64,000 bases of DNA from Lysinibacillus halotolerans (lineage in GTDB: Bacteria > Bacillota > Bacilli > Bacillales_A > Planococcaceae), in the NCBI RefSeq assembly GCF_003711845.1, contig NZ_RHLQ01000004.1, forward strand, positions 1-64,000, read 5' to 3'. Shown piece after piece: positions 38,868 through 48,438 of this stretch; position 1 is the first letter of the stretch, and every line of letters begins with the position of its first letter. Under the pieces are notes generated by a model. The model searched no databases. It was not told where the DNA came from and saw nothing but the letters and a program-made list of their open reading frames with translations. A program made the position numbers and the translations under genes.

Positions 38868-40145
38868 TTAATCTCCTTTAGTCCATCCACGGGATTCTAC
38901 GGCACGGGCATGACCTTCTAACCCTTCCATTCGAGCAAGTCGGGCAATTTTCGGTCCATTTTGTTCCCACGTTTTTTCAGTGTAATAAACAACATTTGTT
39001 CTTTTAATAAAATCATCGACATTTAATCCGCTGGCAAAACGGGCTGTACTATTTGTCGGTAAAACATGGTTCGTACCAGCAAAATAATCCCCTACTGGCT
39101 CTGAACTGTATCTACCAATAAATATCGCTCCAGCATGGCGGATTTTTAGCGAGTCTTCTTCCGCATGTTGTGTCACAATTTCTAAATGTTCTGGTGCAAG
39201 GGAATTCACTGCATCAATTGCTTGCTCCATCGTGTCAGCTATATAAATTTGACCAAAGTTTTCAATCGATTTTCTTGCTATCTCTTCTTTCGGTAAACTT
39301 CTTAATTGTTTCTCAACTTCTTCTGCCACAGCTAGAGCTAACCGTTCACTTGTCGTAATTAATACGGCGCACGCTAATGCATCGTGTTCTGCTTGTGATA
39401 AGAGATCTGCTGCAATTTCATCTGCGAAGGCTGTGTCATCAGCCAATACAGCAATTTCACTCGGACCGGCTATCATATCAATCGCCACTTCTCCAAACAC
39501 TTCCCGTTTAGCTAAAGCAACGTAAATATTTCCTGGACCTGTAATTTTATCGACTGGTGCTATACTTTCCGTACCATAGGCTAATGCCGCAATGGCTTGC
39601 GCTCCACCAACTTTATAAATTTCGGTAATGCCTAATATAGAAGCTGCCACAAGAACCGCTTCAGGTAGCTTCCCATCTTTTCCGGCAGGGGAAGTAATCA
39701 CAATCCGCTCCACCCCCGCCACTTGGGCTGGAATAACATTCATGAGTACCGATGACGGGTATGCTGCCAATCCACCTGGAACGTATAATCCAACTGCATC
39801 CAATGGGACGATACGTTGGGCTAACCAAGAACCATTTTCTAAAGGAAGCTTGTAACCTTCCCTTTTTTGCGCTTCATGGTAATAACGGATATTCGCTGCA
39901 GCCTCTTCTAAATCTGATTTTAATTGTGGGTCAAAGTTTAAAACGGCTTCTTCGATTTCTTGTTTCGATACACGAAAATCTTCTATTTGGATCCCGTCCC
40001 ACATTTCACTATATTTGCGAAGGGCTGCATCTCCTAAATTCCGCACGTCTTGCAATACTTGGCGAACGGTTAATAGCTGTTGTTCGTTGCCACCCTCCAA
40101 TTGTCGTTTTAAAGATATTGCGTTCGATAATTTTGTTATTTTCAC
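38868..40145 (-). CDS. hisD: histidinol dehydrogenase
   Basis: 425 residues, normal length. The family signature IDMIAGPSEIAVLADDTAFADEIAADLLSQAEHD carries the zinc-binding Gln and His, and FVPGGLAAYPSSVLMNVIPA-like and NHVLPTNSTARFASGLNV segments are present. It performs the last two NAD-dependent oxidations to histidine. The start is GTG at 40145 behind GAGAAGGG, 15 bases past hisG. Confidence 0.96.
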   Translation of the reverse strand: MKITKLSNAISLKRQLEGGNEQQLLTVRQVLQDVRNLGDAALRKYSEMWDGIQIEDFRVSKQEIEEAVLNFDPQLKSDLEEAAANIRYYHEAQKREGYKLPLENGSWLAQRIVPLDAVGLYVPGGLAAYPSSVLMNVIPAQVAGVERIVITSPAGKDGKLPEAVLVAASILGITEIYKVGGAQAIAALAYGTESIAPVDKITGPGNIYVALAKREVFGEVAIDMIAGPSEIAVLADDTAFADEIAADLLSQAEHDALACAVLITTSERLALAVAEEVEKQLRSLPKEEIARKSIENFGQIYIADTMEQAIDAVNSLAPEHLEIVTQHAEEDSLKIRHAGAIFIGRYSSEPVGDYFAGTNHVLPTNSTARFASGLNVDDFIKRTNVVYYTEKTWEQNGPKIARLARMEGLEGHARAVESRGWTKGD

Positions 40146-40160
40146 AAAAAGCCCTTCTCT

Positions 40161-40784
40161 CTAATTGACCAATTTTTTTAACCGTGTCACTAATTGTTGA
40201 ATACGTCCACTTTTCATTCGATAACTAACAGGATTTGCAATTAATCTCGAAGACACATCCGCTATATGTTCATATTCAACAAGACCATTTTCCAGTAACG
40301 TTCTTCCAGTCGATACAATATCGACAATGCGATCGGCCAACCCAATCATTGGAGCCAATTCGATGGAACCGTTCAATTCTATAATTTCCACTTGTTCGCC
40401 AATTTCTTTATAGTAGTTCATCGCAATATTCGGATACTTTGTCGCAATGCGAGGTGCAATTTCGTTCATCGTTGTATTTGGTAATCCGGCAGAGGCGATA
40501 TAACATTGACTAATCTTCAAATCTAACAATTCATGTACATTACGTCTTAGTTCAAGTAATACATCTTTTCCTGCAATTCCAATATCAGCTACGCCATGTT
40601 CCACATATACAGGTACGTCCATTGGCTTTGCTAATATAAAACGGATTTTTTCTTCGGGAATTTCAATCATAAGCTTGCGGGACATTTCCACTTCTTCCGG
40701 TAAGTTAAAACCTGCTTCAATAAGCATTTGATAAGCTTCTTCAAAAATTCGTCCCTTTGGCATCGCAATTGTTAAATGAGTCAT
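40161..40784 (-). CDS. hisG: ATP phosphoribosyltransferase, short form
   Basis: 207 residues, the short form that lacks the C-terminal regulatory domain and needs HisZ, encoded just upstream. Visible marks are [16 protein letters not shown] and the PRPP loop [15 protein letters not shown] near 157-172. It commits ATP and PRPP to histidine synthesis and is the usual point of histidine inhibition, acting through HisZ. GGAGG precedes the ATG and overlaps the hisZ stop region. Confidence 0.96.
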   Translation of the reverse strand: MTHLTIAMPKGRIFEEAYQMLIEAGFNLPEEVEMSRKLMIEIPEEKIRFILAKPMDVPVYVEHGVADIGIAGKDVLLELRRNVHELLDLKISQCYIASAGLPNTTMNEIAPRIATKYPNIAMNYYKEIGEQVEIIELNGSIELAPMIGLADRIVDIVSTGRTLLENGLVEYEHIADVSSRLIANPVSYRMKSGRIQQLVTRLKKLVN

Positions 40785-40789
40785 AATAC

Positions 40790-41947
40790 TTAATCCTCCT
40801 GGCTGACATAGACAACCTTTTCAAATTGTTTCGTAAAGGCTTCTTCATCGATTAGCCCTTTTTTCGATTGAACTGTAACGAGTTTTCCTTCTTGTCGTAA
40901 GCTGTTTGCTAATTCCAATGCTTTTGTAAATTGACATTCCTCAAAGATGATCGCTACTTGTTGTTCCAAAGTTGGTTTTGTCGGTAAAACTTCTAAAAGT
41001 CGATCCACTCGAATTCCAAAGCCGGTTGCCCCAACTTCACTTCCAAAATGATGAAGTAAACCGTCGTACCTTCCACCATTTCCAAGGGCAAAACCACTAC
41101 CTTCTGCGAACACTTCAAACAACATACCTGTGTAATAATTCATATGACTTGATAATGTGAAATCTAAAGCAACATAAGGTGATAAATCGGCATTCGAAAC
41201 TAATTCCATTAATTGTTGCACATATGCCAACGCATCATTTTTGCGTACGTATTTTTCAATATGTTCAATGGAAACAATATTTGTCGCTTCACTTATAAAC
41301 TGTAGTAGCGCATCGGACTTTGTTTTTGGTAAATGAAATTGTTCAACCGCTTCTTCAAACCCTACATAATTTCGTTCCACTAATAATGTGCGAAGTTTTT
41401 CTGCTTGCTCATCGCTTTCTGTATAATCCTTTAAAATACAATTTAATACGCCGGCGTGGCCGATTGTAATTTTAAAGGAATGGATACCAAAGGACTGGAT
41501 TAAATGAATCGCTGTAATAATCGTTTCAGCATCTGCATAAACGGAAGAATCACCGATAATTTCAATGCCCATTTGTCCAAACTCAGCTGGACGGCCCCCC
41601 TCTGTTTGTTGAGCACGAAAAACATTGGCAAAATAGGCTAAACGCAATGGGATTTTTTCTTTCAAAAGTTTTGATGTTGCTACACGGGCAATCGGCGTTG
41701 TCATATCTGGACGAAGAACAAGGGTATTGCCTTGACTATCCACTAACTTAAATAATGAAGCATCATAAATTGCGGATGCTTTTCCTACAGTATCGAAGTA
41801 TTCTAAACTTGGTGTTTCAATGAAATCAAATCCACGGGCACGTAGGAATTTCCGACCTGTTTGACGAACTTCTTCTATTTTTTCGTATGTAACGGGGAAT
41901 GTATCCCGCATTCCTAATGGTTTCTCGAACATTTTTATCGCTGACAT
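40790..41947 (-). CDS. hisZ: ATP phosphoribosyltransferase regulatory subunit HisZ
   Basis: 385 residues from the ATG at 41947 behind GGGAAG; nearby GTG and later ATG codons are alternatives. It is a class II histidyl-tRNA-synthetase-like fold: motif 2 [18 protein letters not shown] and [22 protein letters not shown], histidine-contact [16 protein letters not shown]. It has no anticodon-binding domain, as expected for HisZ. It binds histidine and activates HisG. It is the first gene of the operon. Confidence 0.94.
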   Translation of the reverse strand: MSAIKMFEKPLGMRDTFPVTYEKIEEVRQTGRKFLRARGFDFIETPSLEYFDTVGKASAIYDASLFKLVDSQGNTLVLRPDMTTPIARVATSKLLKEKIPLRLAYFANVFRAQQTEGGRPAEFGQMGIEIIGDSSVYADAETIITAIHLIQSFGIHSFKITIGHAGVLNCILKDYTESDEQAEKLRTLLVERNYVGFEEAVEQFHLPKTKSDALLQFISEATNIVSIEHIEKYVRKNDALAYVQQLMELVSNADLSPYVALDFTLSSHMNYYTGMLFEVFAEGSGFALGNGGRYDGLLHHFGSEVGATGFGIRVDRLLEVLPTKPTLEQQVAIIFEECQFTKALELANSLRQEGKLVTVQSKKGLIDEEAFTKQFEKVVYVSQED

Positions 41948-42011
41948 CTTTGACACTTCCCATCATTTCACTTTAACACACTAGAGAATTAGAGAGTTAG
42001 TATATGAAAGT

Positions 42012-42040
42012 ATTTTATCTAATTTTCAATAAATAGTCAA
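42012..42040 (-). promoter_or_regulatory. sigma-A promoter of the histidine operon
   Basis: TTGACT (42035-42040), 17-base spacer, TAAAAT (42012-42017). The leader to hisZ is under 60 bases and holds no T-box or attenuator that I can see. Confidence 0.75.
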
Positions 42041-42132
42041 CATCATTGCTCTTTAAATAGATTGATAATTATAAATAGTAATAATTTTATTATACTCCTT
42101 TTCTTAAAGCATCAAGCATTGCTATAGGAAAA

Positions 42133-42178
42133 GAAAAAGCATCCAAAGTATTTTTGAAAATACTTTGGATGCTTTTTT
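42133..42178 (-). terminator. terminator of the hprK-lgt-ppaX-yvoF operon
   Basis: Perfect 16-bp stem GCATCCAAAGTATTTT/AAAATACTTTGGATGC with a 2-base centre; T-rich flanks on both sides. Confidence 0.93.
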
Positions 42179-42692
42179 AACTTTCTGACCTTTTTCTTTC
42201 TGCCATTTGTTCAGCAGTATAAATAATACGCATTGGGTTTCCACCAACCATACTCCCTGGCGGAACATCTTTATGAACGAGTGTAGCTGCGGAGACAATG
42301 GCTCCATCTCCAATTTCAACACCAGGTAAAATTGTAGTATTGGCACCAATCATCACTTCGTTTCCGATTTTCACATCGCCTAGTCGGTATTCTTCAATTA
42401 AATATTCGTGGGCTAAAATGGTCGTATTATACCCAATGATTGTATTCCTTCCAATTGATATTCTTTCAGGAAACATCGAATCAGGCATTACCATTAAAGC
42501 AAGAGATGTTTTTTCACCTATTTTCATATGTAAAAACGTACGATATATCCAATTTTTCATCCCCATAAACGGAGTAATACGACCAATTTGAATAAAGATA
42601 AAACATTTCATTACTTTCCAAAAGGATACCGTTTTATATACTTTCCATAATGAGTTTGCACCTTGAACAGGATATCGTTCCGTTCTTCTCAT
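42177..42692 (-). CDS. yvoF: hexapeptide-repeat acetyltransferase, YvoF type
   Basis: 171 residues with left-handed beta-helix hexapeptide repeats from about 70 to 150 (ISIGRNTIIGYNTTILAHEYLI, VKIGNEVMIGANTTILPGVEIGDGAIVSAA) and the VGGNPMRII close typical of LacA/NodL-type acetyltransferases. The acceptor is unknown. It follows ppaX by 4 bases, the order known from B. subtilis. AAGGAGTCC precedes the ATG. Confidence 0.9.
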   Translation of the reverse strand: MRRTERYPVQGANSLWKVYKTVSFWKVMKCFIFIQIGRITPFMGMKNWIYRTFLHMKIGEKTSLALMVMPDSMFPERISIGRNTIIGYNTTILAHEYLIEEYRLGDVKIGNEVMIGANTTILPGVEIGDGAIVSAATLVHKDVPPGSMVGGNPMRIIYTAEQMAERKRSES

Positions 42693-42696
42693 ACAA

Positions 42697-43332
42697 TTAG
42701 GACTCCTTCACAATCGTTAATAAATCCGACATATGTTGTAGCATATAATCAGGATTAAATTGTTGTAAGAATTGCTCTCCCTTTAACGACCAGGCAACAC
42801 CAGCTGTTTTAACACCAGCGTTTTTTCCCGCCTCGATATCATGATAGTTATCCCCGATCATGATCACATCCTTTTTACTTACACCTAGTTTATCAATGGC
42901 AAGTAATACCGGTTCTGGATCAGGTTTTACCCGTTTTACATCATCTGTGCCTATCCAAAATTCAAATAAATGTTTTGCTCCCATTATGTTTAAACCTTTT
43001 TCAATCGTATCTTTTCTTTTCGTTGAAACAATTGCTAATCGAATACCTTGTTCCTTTAGTTGTTCTAAAGTTGGAACGACTCCTTCGAATTCTTTCACTA
43101 ATTCATCATGATGTGCTTCATTCCATTGTCGATATTTTTCAATCATTTCCTCAACTTCGTTTGGCGTTAATTGTTCAAAGGTTTCTTTTAATGACGGACC
43201 GATAAAATTTATGCAATCTTTTGGCGAATATTGCCCGGGAAATCGTTCTTCTAAAACATGCATAAAGGTTTGTATGATTAATTCATTCGTATCTAATAGT
43301 GTTCCATCAAAATCAAACAGTAAAGCTTTCAT
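42697..43332 (-). CDS. ppaX: pyrophosphatase PpaX (HAD family)
   Basis: 211 residues. HAD motifs: nucleophile FDFDGTLLDTNELI at 7-20, motif II VSTKRK, motif III lysine near VKPDPEP, motif IV IGDNYHDIEAGKNAG. In B. subtilis PpaX hydrolyses the pyrophosphate released when HprK dephosphorylates HPr or Crh by phosphorolysis. Both partners, HprK and Crh, are encoded in this window. It lies between lgt and yvoF. Confidence 0.93.
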   Translation of the reverse strand: MKALLFDFDGTLLDTNELIIQTFMHVLEERFPGQYSPKDCINFIGPSLKETFEQLTPNEVEEMIEKYRQWNEAHHDELVKEFEGVVPTLEQLKEQGIRLAIVSTKRKDTIEKGLNIMGAKHLFEFWIGTDDVKRVKPDPEPVLLAIDKLGVSKKDVIMIGDNYHDIEAGKNAGVKTAGVAWSLKGEQFLQQFNPDYMLQHMSDLLTIVKES

Positions 43333-43377
43333 AGTTCGTAGCTCCTTTAATCGCTATAAAACAACAGATGATAGAAT

Positions 43378-44199
43378 TTATTTTGGATCTAAATAGCGGA
43401 CTGCAGGTCTTACTTTCATTCTTCTATAAATAATGGCAACAATTCCTATAACGATTGCGAGAATCGATACAACTTGTGCTGAACGTAATTCTCCAACTAA
43501 ATATAGGCTGTCCGTTCTCATACCTTCTATATAGAAACGTCCGATTGAGTACCAAATCATATAAGAGAAGAAAATTTCCCCACGATGCAAATTGACTTTT
43601 CGTAATACAAGTAAAATAATAAGCCCTAAAACATTCCATAATGATTCATATAAAAATGTCGGATGTACATAAGTTCCTAAATCTTGAATGTACATTTGTT
43701 CAATAATCCAATTTGGCAACATTAAGTTTTCTAAAAACGCACGGGAAACCGGTCCTCCGAAAGCTTCTTGGTTCATAAAGTTACCCCAACGACCAATAAT
43801 TTGCCCGATTAAAAGACTTGGTGCAACAATATCTGCTACTTTTAAGAAGCTAATTCCACGACTTCTACAGAAAATAAAAGCAGTAATAACCGCACCGATT
43901 AATGCACCATGGATGGCAATCCCCCCATTCCAAATTTGAATAATTTTTTCCGGATTTGCGCCATAATATTCCCATTTCATTCCAACATAATATAACCGTG
44001 CACAAATGATTGAAATAGGGATTGCCCAAATTAACATATCAGCAAGAAAATCATCAGGTAACCCTCGTTTTACCGCTTCCCTTTGACCAACGAAATACGC
44101 TAGTACAATGCCACTGGCAATTAAAATTCCATACCATCTTACTTCGATGCTACCTATCGAAAATGCCACTGGATCAATTGCTAGTAATATTTGTTCCAT
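43378..44199 (-). CDS. lgt: phosphatidylglycerol:prolipoprotein diacylglyceryl transferase
   Basis: 273 residues with seven membrane helices. The conserved Lgt signature GRWGNFMNQEAFGG (near 136-149) is present, along with EVRWYGILIASGIVLAY and the HPTFLYESLWN segment. It attaches diacylglycerol to the lipobox cysteine of lipoproteins, including those at 26993, 45334 and 61248. GAGAGGGG precedes the ATG. It follows hprK by about 40 bases; the yvoD gene that I recall in B. subtilis between lgt and ppaX is not here. Confidence 0.97.
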   Translation of the reverse strand: MEQILLAIDPVAFSIGSIEVRWYGILIASGIVLAYFVGQREAVKRGLPDDFLADMLIWAIPISIICARLYYVGMKWEYYGANPEKIIQIWNGGIAIHGALIGAVITAFIFCRSRGISFLKVADIVAPSLLIGQIIGRWGNFMNQEAFGGPVSRAFLENLMLPNWIIEQMYIQDLGTYVHPTFLYESLWNVLGLIILLVLRKVNLHRGEIFFSYMIWYSIGRFYIEGMRTDSLYLVGELRSAQVVSILAIVIGIVAIIYRRMKVRPAVRYLDPK

Positions 44200-44239
44200 T
44201 CATAAGCCCCTCTCAAGTTAAAACTACTAAACCCTTTTG

Positions 44240-45178
44240 TTAGTAATCATCTATTTCATCTTGATAAGAAATCATCTCATCTAATCTTCTTGAAAACTCT
44301 TGCGCTGCATTCACTCCCATTTTTTTCAAACGGTAATTCATAGCCGCAACTTCGATAATAACGGAAACGTTTCTTCCAGGTTGAACTGGAATCGTCAATT
44401 TCGTTATTTCTGTATCGATAATTTTCATTTTTTCTTCATCTAACCCTAGACGGTCATACGTTTTATCTGGGTCCCAATTTTCCAGTTCAATAATTAAAGT
44501 AATCCGTTTATAAGGTCTAATTGCACTTGCTCCGAATAATGTCATAATATCAATGATTCCAATACCTCGAATTTCGAGCAAATGTTCCAATAAAGGAGGT
44601 GCACTTCCAACGATTAAATTTTCAGCTTCTTGTCTAATTTCTACACAATCATCCGCAACTAACCGATGGCCCTTTTTAATGAGCTCCAGTGCCGTTTCAC
44701 TTTTCCCAACTCCACTTTTCCCAATAATTAATACACCGATTCCGTAAACATCGACCAAAACGCCATGTACAGCAGCGTAAGGAGCCAATTTACTTTCTAA
44801 ATAGTTCGTTAATCGACCTGAAAATTGAGTCGTCTTCATATCCGTTAATAATACTGGGACATTCGTTTCATTGGAAGCGTCGATTAATTCCTTTGGCACT
44901 TCCATCCCTCTAGAAACGATAATAGCAGGTGTATCTTGTGAGCAGAGTTTTAACATACGTTCTTTTTTCAATTCCGTTGGGAGCATTTCAAAAAAAGATA
45001 ATTCGGTTTTACCAATTAACTGCACTCGGTTCGCCGGATAATGGGTAAAATAACCAGCCATTTCAAGTCCAGGTCTAGAAATATCACTCGTCGTAATATA
45101 TCGGCCGATTCCTTCATGCCCACTTACTAACGTTAAATTAAATTTTTCAATTACCTCTTTTGTTGTTACTTGAATCAT
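44240..45178 (-). CDS. hprK: HPr kinase/phosphorylase
   Basis: 312 residues. The C-terminal kinase domain has Walker [21 protein letters not shown] near 153-172, the HprK signature [21 protein letters not shown] near 202-222, and VADDCVEI. The N-terminal domain has the family [10 protein letters not shown] segment. It phosphorylates Ser46 of HPr and Crh in response to glycolytic intermediates and reverses this with phosphate, setting carbon catabolite repression. It is the first gene of the hprK-lgt-ppaX-yvoF operon. GGGGAG precedes the ATG. Confidence 0.97.
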   Translation of the reverse strand: MIQVTTKEVIEKFNLTLVSGHEGIGRYITTSDISRPGLEMAGYFTHYPANRVQLIGKTELSFFEMLPTELKKERMLKLCSQDTPAIIVSRGMEVPKELIDASNETNVPVLLTDMKTTQFSGRLTNYLESKLAPYAAVHGVLVDVYGIGVLIIGKSGVGKSETALELIKKGHRLVADDCVEIRQEAENLIVGSAPPLLEHLLEIRGIGIIDIMTLFGASAIRPYKRITLIIELENWDPDKTYDRLGLDEEKMKIIDTEITKLTIPVQPGRNVSVIIEVAAMNYRLKKMGVNAAQEFSRRLDEMISYQDEIDDY

Positions 45179-45281
45179 CAGTATACTCCCCTACCTTTTT
45201 ACTGGCATATAGTAACTATTTTAGCATGATAGAGGAAGTTTGTATTTAAAATATACTTGACTTCACGAAATCACAACATAT

Positions 45282-45317
45282 AAAAAAGACAAAGTCAACA
45301 AGGATGACTTTGTCTTT
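45282..45317 (-). terminator. terminator of the cytochrome c gene
   Basis: Perfect 13-bp stem (45285-45297 with 45305-45317), 7-base loop, then six T on the minus strand. Confidence 0.9.
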
Positions 45318-45333
45318 CACATTATATTCAAGC

Positions 45334-45702
45334 TTATTTTTGTGTAGCTAACCAAGCTGCAGCTGCTTCCGCATCTTCTCCTTGAAGCAACCCGCCAGGC
45401 ATTCCACCTCTACCATTTAAAATAACGTCTAAAATTTCATCTTCAGAAAGACGCGTACCGACGTCAGCTAATGAAGGTGTGTTACCCATACCTTGTAGGT
45501 TACCGCCGTGACAAGTAACACAAGAGTCCATTACAATCTCTTCACCTGCTCCAGTGTCGGCAGTACCCCCATTGTCAGTTGTTTCTTCTGTTGTTGTCTC
45601 GTCTGTACCTGTGTTAGTATCGTTTGCTTCATCGTCACCGCCGCCACAAGCAGCTAAAAATAGTGCAGATCCGAATGCAAGTGCTAACCATGTTTTCTTC
45701 AT
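45334..45702 (-). CDS. membrane-anchored cytochrome c lipoprotein (CccB/c-551 type)
   Basis: 122 residues from the ATG at 45702 behind GGAGGGG. Lipoprotein signal with lipobox LAAC (Cys19), an acidic threonine/aspartate linker, and a class I cytochrome c domain. Heme attachment is CVTCH (Cys61, Cys64, His65), and the likely axial methionine is in GRGGMPGG (Met101). It carries electrons on the outer face of the membrane, probably to a terminal oxidase. It is similar to B. subtilis CccB and Bacillus PS3 c-551. It is a single gene. Confidence 0.92.
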   Translation of the reverse strand: MKKTWLALAFGSALFLAACGGGDDEANDTNTGTDETTTEETTDNGGTADTGAGEEIVMDSCVTCHGGNLQGMGNTPSLADVGTRLSEDEILDVILNGRGGMPGGLLQGEDAEAAAAWLATQK

Positions 45703-45768
45703 TTTGAACCCCTCCAAAATTTTTAAATAGGTGGATACCATTGGTCATTATACCAAATTTAAACCTGT

Positions 45769-46632
45769 TTAAACCCGTTTAAAACCTTCTCCTAACACTT
45801 CATACGCATCAGAAACAATGACAAATGCAGTGGCATCAACCGTTTGAATAACCTGTTTCAGCTTTGTGAACTCTGTTTGATAGACGACTACCATTAACAT
45901 AAGTCGCTGTTCACCAGTATATCCACCAAAGCTTGGCATTTTCGTTACTCCCCGGTTAATTTCCTTGTAGATAGCATCTCGCATTTCATCTTGTTTATTC
46001 GTAATTATATAGACCATTTTTGATTGACTAAATCCTAACTGAACAATGTCAATTGTTTTCGTCGTCACATACAATCCGATTAATGCATAAAGGCCTTTTT
46101 CTAAATCAAATACGATGGCAGCACTTAAAGCGATCAAACCATCAATCATTAGAACGCTTGTCCCTAATGTGAGCCCGGTATATTTTGTAATAATTTGGGC
46201 TAATAAATCGGTACCTCCAGTTGAAGCCTTTCCTTTAAATACTAAGCCGATACCTAATCCGACAACAATGCCTCCAAAAAGAGCAGCCAGTAACGAATTC
46301 GTTGTGAGCGCATCCATCTCCTCAAACAAAATGACGAAAAATGGTAATGCGATTGTTCCGATAAACGATTTTAAACCAAAGTTTTTACCTAAAATAACAA
46401 CACCAGCTATGAAAAGGGGTATATTAAAAGCATATTGCACAATCCCTGCATTCCATCCAAAAAGACCGTGCAAAATCGTACTAATTCCACTAACCCCGCC
46501 TGATGCAACTTGATTTGGAAATAAAAAAGCATTAAATCCAAAGGCAATTATGGCAGCCCCAAGAAGAACATAAATATATTCCATCACGATTATTTTTGGC
46601 GAATTCATTACAATCTTATTATGTTTACCCAT
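45769..46632 (-). CDS. YitT-family membrane protein
   Basis: 287 residues from the ATG at 46632 behind GAGGA. About five to six membrane helices form the YitT domain (ALFGGIVVGLGIGLVFKGKASTGGTDLLAQII is a family hallmark; FPNQVASGGVSGISTIL near the start). A cytoplasmic C-terminal DUF2179 domain follows (MVYIITNKQDEMRDAIYKEI, GVTKMPSFGGYTGEQR). The function of the family is not established. Similar proteins in B. subtilis include YvjA and YitT. Confidence 0.9.
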   Translation of the reverse strand: MGKHNKIVMNSPKIIVMEYIYVLLGAAIIAFGFNAFLFPNQVASGGVSGISTILHGLFGWNAGIVQYAFNIPLFIAGVVILGKNFGLKSFIGTIALPFFVILFEEMDALTTNSLLAALFGGIVVGLGIGLVFKGKASTGGTDLLAQIITKYTGLTLGTSVLMIDGLIALSAAIVFDLEKGLYALIGLYVTTKTIDIVQLGFSQSKMVYIITNKQDEMRDAIYKEINRGVTKMPSFGGYTGEQRLMLMVVVYQTEFTKLKQVIQTVDATAFVIVSDAYEVLGEGFKRV

Positions 46633-47094
46633 ACAGTTCCTCACTCACATCGTTTCTCAATTTTCTCTGCATGATTATAACAAAAGCAGTAAAAAAAGAG
46701 AAATTTAATAAAGTCTACATACCGGACAGATCACTCTAACCTAAAAATACTATTTTTTGAAGGTAAAAAAACTGTAAGACTCCATCAAAGGTGTAATACT
46801 TAATTTCTTAAGTCACAGCCTTTTGAATCAAACCAAATTTATAAAGATTTTTATTATTGCTGATTGCCAATAAAATGCCTTAGAATATGCCTCTTCTACA
46901 GATCTTTTGTCAATATTCTAAGTCTAATTTGAAAATTAGACTTTCTAAAAACGATGTTCATCTATAAACCGTCATTTTCTCATTTTTCACATCACTAACC
47001 GGTTCATATAAAAAGGAGGTTGCACAATAATAGGTGTACTTCACTAACGTGAATTTAAATTTACTTACTATTTAACATTTATCAATTCCTGTAT
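46633..47094. other. intergenic region before the sdp-like island
   Basis: No gene. It contains a perfect ribosome-binding-like AAAAAGGAGG (about 47012) followed by no usable start codon, and an inverted repeat AAGTCTAATTT/AAAATTAGACTT near 46920-46944 that could be a terminator. Base composition becomes markedly more AT-rich here, consistent with an island boundary. Confidence 0.45.
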
Positions 47095-47119
47095 TTGACA
47101 ATTGATTAAAATTAATCAA
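47095..47119 (+). promoter_or_regulatory. candidate SdpR operator and -35 element
   Basis: TTGACA (47095-47100) is followed at once by the palindrome TTGATTAA-AA-TTAATCAA (47102-47119). A second inverted repeat TTAGATA/TATCTAA lies at about 47129-47152, before the ribosome site. ArsR-type repressors commonly bind such sites to control themselves. The -10 is not clear. Confidence 0.5.
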
Positions 47120-47166
47120 AAATTTATTTAGATAATATTCTAAATATCTAAAGAAGGTGTATTATA

Positions 47167-47430
47167 TTGCCCGATGTATTTAAAGGCTTAGCTGATCCCA
47201 CTAGGAGAGAAATACTCTCTTTATTAAAAGATAGAGATTTAAATGTAGGTGAAATTGCAAAACACTTCCCAATTTCCATGGCAAGTCTTTCACACCACTT
47301 AAATATTCTTTATGAAGCAAGGTTAGTTACTAAAATTAAAAAAGGACAGTTTGTATATTATTCCTTAAACACAACAATTGTAGAGGATGTCATCTTAAAA
47401 TTGGTGTCTTTGCAAAAAAAGGAGGAGTAA
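47167..47430 (+). CDS. sdpR: ArsR-family repressor, SdpR type
   Basis: 87 residues from TTG at 47167 behind AAGAAGGTG. It is a compact winged helix: VFKGLADPTRREILSLLKD, helix-turn-helix VGEIAKHFPISMASLSHHLNIL and wing KGQFVYYSLNTT. No metal-binding cysteines are present, so it is not a metal sensor. It closely resembles B. subtilis SdpR, which represses sdpRI until SdpI captures it at the membrane when toxin is present. It is followed within 3 bases by a membrane protein gene, making an sdpR-sdpI-like operon. Confidence 0.85.
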   Translation: MPDVFKGLADPTRREILSLLKDRDLNVGEIAKHFPISMASLSHHLNILYEARLVTKIKKGQFVYYSLNTTIVEDVILKLVSLQKKEE

Positions 47431-47433
47431 ATT

Positions 47434-47907
47434 TTGGATATATTAAATTACTATGCTTTAATAATTTTTTTACTTCTTTGTGCATTTTTATTTTTTCAGC
47501 TAAATTACTATAGATTTGGAAGAGCACATAACTTATTCTCATTAATCTCACTAATACTAATCGTAACATTAATCTTTAATTTATCTAATAAAACTAATAA
47601 TGTTACTTTGTACTCCTTACTCACCTTCTATATAGGATTATTATTATTACTCTTGGGGAATTATTTCACTCACAGTTTAGGGAAAAAGATAGGAAGAATG
47701 TTTACAACAGTTCATTTGAATAAATATAGATTAAGAAGAAGAATTGGTTTAATATCTATAATTTGTGGTTTATTATATATAGTTCTGTCATATTTTAATT
47801 TTAATAATTATTATGTTCTATATATATCAGTTTGGACTTTGATGCCGTTACTAGGAATTTTAACCATCTTTATAATTATAAAATATTCAAATTTGAAGGA
47901 GGTCTGA
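47434..47907 (+). CDS. small membrane protein resembling the C-terminal domain of SdpI
   Basis: 157 residues from TTG at 47434 behind GGAGG (8 bases). Five probable membrane segments (about 7-22, 33-50, 60-76, 103-122, 130-150). LLLLLGNYF followed by a basic region and RRRIGLISIICGLLYIVL resembles the second domain of SdpI-family immunity proteins, in which GNY motifs are common. It has no other recognisable domain. It lies between sdpR and the DUF1648 gene, 3 and 2 bases from each. Together with the next gene it may supply what B. subtilis SdpI does in one chain; this is an inference. Confidence 0.6.
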   Translation: MDILNYYALIIFLLLCAFLFFQLNYYRFGRAHNLFSLISLILIVTLIFNLSNKTNNVTLYSLLTFYIGLLLLLLGNYFTHSLGKKIGRMFTTVHLNKYRLRRRIGLISIICGLLYIVLSYFNFNNYYVLYISVWTLMPLLGILTIFIIIKYSNLKEV

Positions 47908-47909
47908 AT

Positions 47910-48410
47910 ATGAGGTCAATAACAAGGGGCTTGCATATTTTTTTCAGTTTAACTGTTTTTTTCCAATTAATCGTGATCAGCTATGTCATTATAAGTAATA
48001 ATAATCCTCAAGTACCAATTCACTTCTCTTTCGGTGGAACTGCTGATTCGTTTGGAAATGCTTCTGAATATTATTTACTAATAGGGATTAACATTTTAGT
48101 ATATATCATTACATTTCTACTTGGAAAAAAGGTAAAGGTAGACATGAAAAAATTTCACAGTACTTTTAAGACTAACGAAGATGAAATAAATGCCCAAAAT
48201 AACATAAAAACAAAAATTCAGGTATTCTTACAAGTGTTAAGCACAAATTTTTCTTTATTTATTTCTGTATTAATTGCATTATTATTAAATAATATTATAA
48301 ATGATGTAACAAGTGGAAATATTAATAGTATAGGTATTGTTGCCTTCTTCCTCTCTAATCTGATCATTATCATTGTAGGTTTAATTTGGATAAATACCTT
48401 TGATAAATAG
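47910..48410 (+). CDS. sdpI: DUF1648 membrane protein, SdpI-like immunity protein
   Basis: 166 residues from the ATG at 47910 behind GAAGGAGG. Four membrane segments (about 8-33, 53-73, 110-135, 142-162). VPIHFSFGGTADSFGNA at about 39-55 is the DUF1648 hallmark found at the start of SdpI. B. subtilis SdpI gives immunity to the SDP toxin and sequesters SdpR. This protein is shorter and lacks the second SdpI domain, which may be the separate gene before it. No toxin with a signal peptide is encoded nearby any more. Confidence 0.72.
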   Translation: MRSITRGLHIFFSLTVFFQLIVISYVIISNNNPQVPIHFSFGGTADSFGNASEYYLLIGINILVYIITFLLGKKVKVDMKKFHSTFKTNEDEINAQNNIKTKIQVFLQVLSTNFSLFISVLIALLLNNIINDVTSGNINSIGIVAFFLSNLIIIIVGLIWINTFDK

Positions 48411-48438
48411 TTAAAATACCTCGATATGATTGAAATGG

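Noticed and set aside
42122-42349. 75-codon minus-strand frame
   Set aside because: It overlaps yvoF out of frame and runs into the operon terminator; no ribosome site or recognisable motif.
47008-47052. Possible short gene after AAAAAGGAGG
   Set aside because: The following codons offer no ATG, GTG or TTG at a usable distance and reach a stop within a few triplets.
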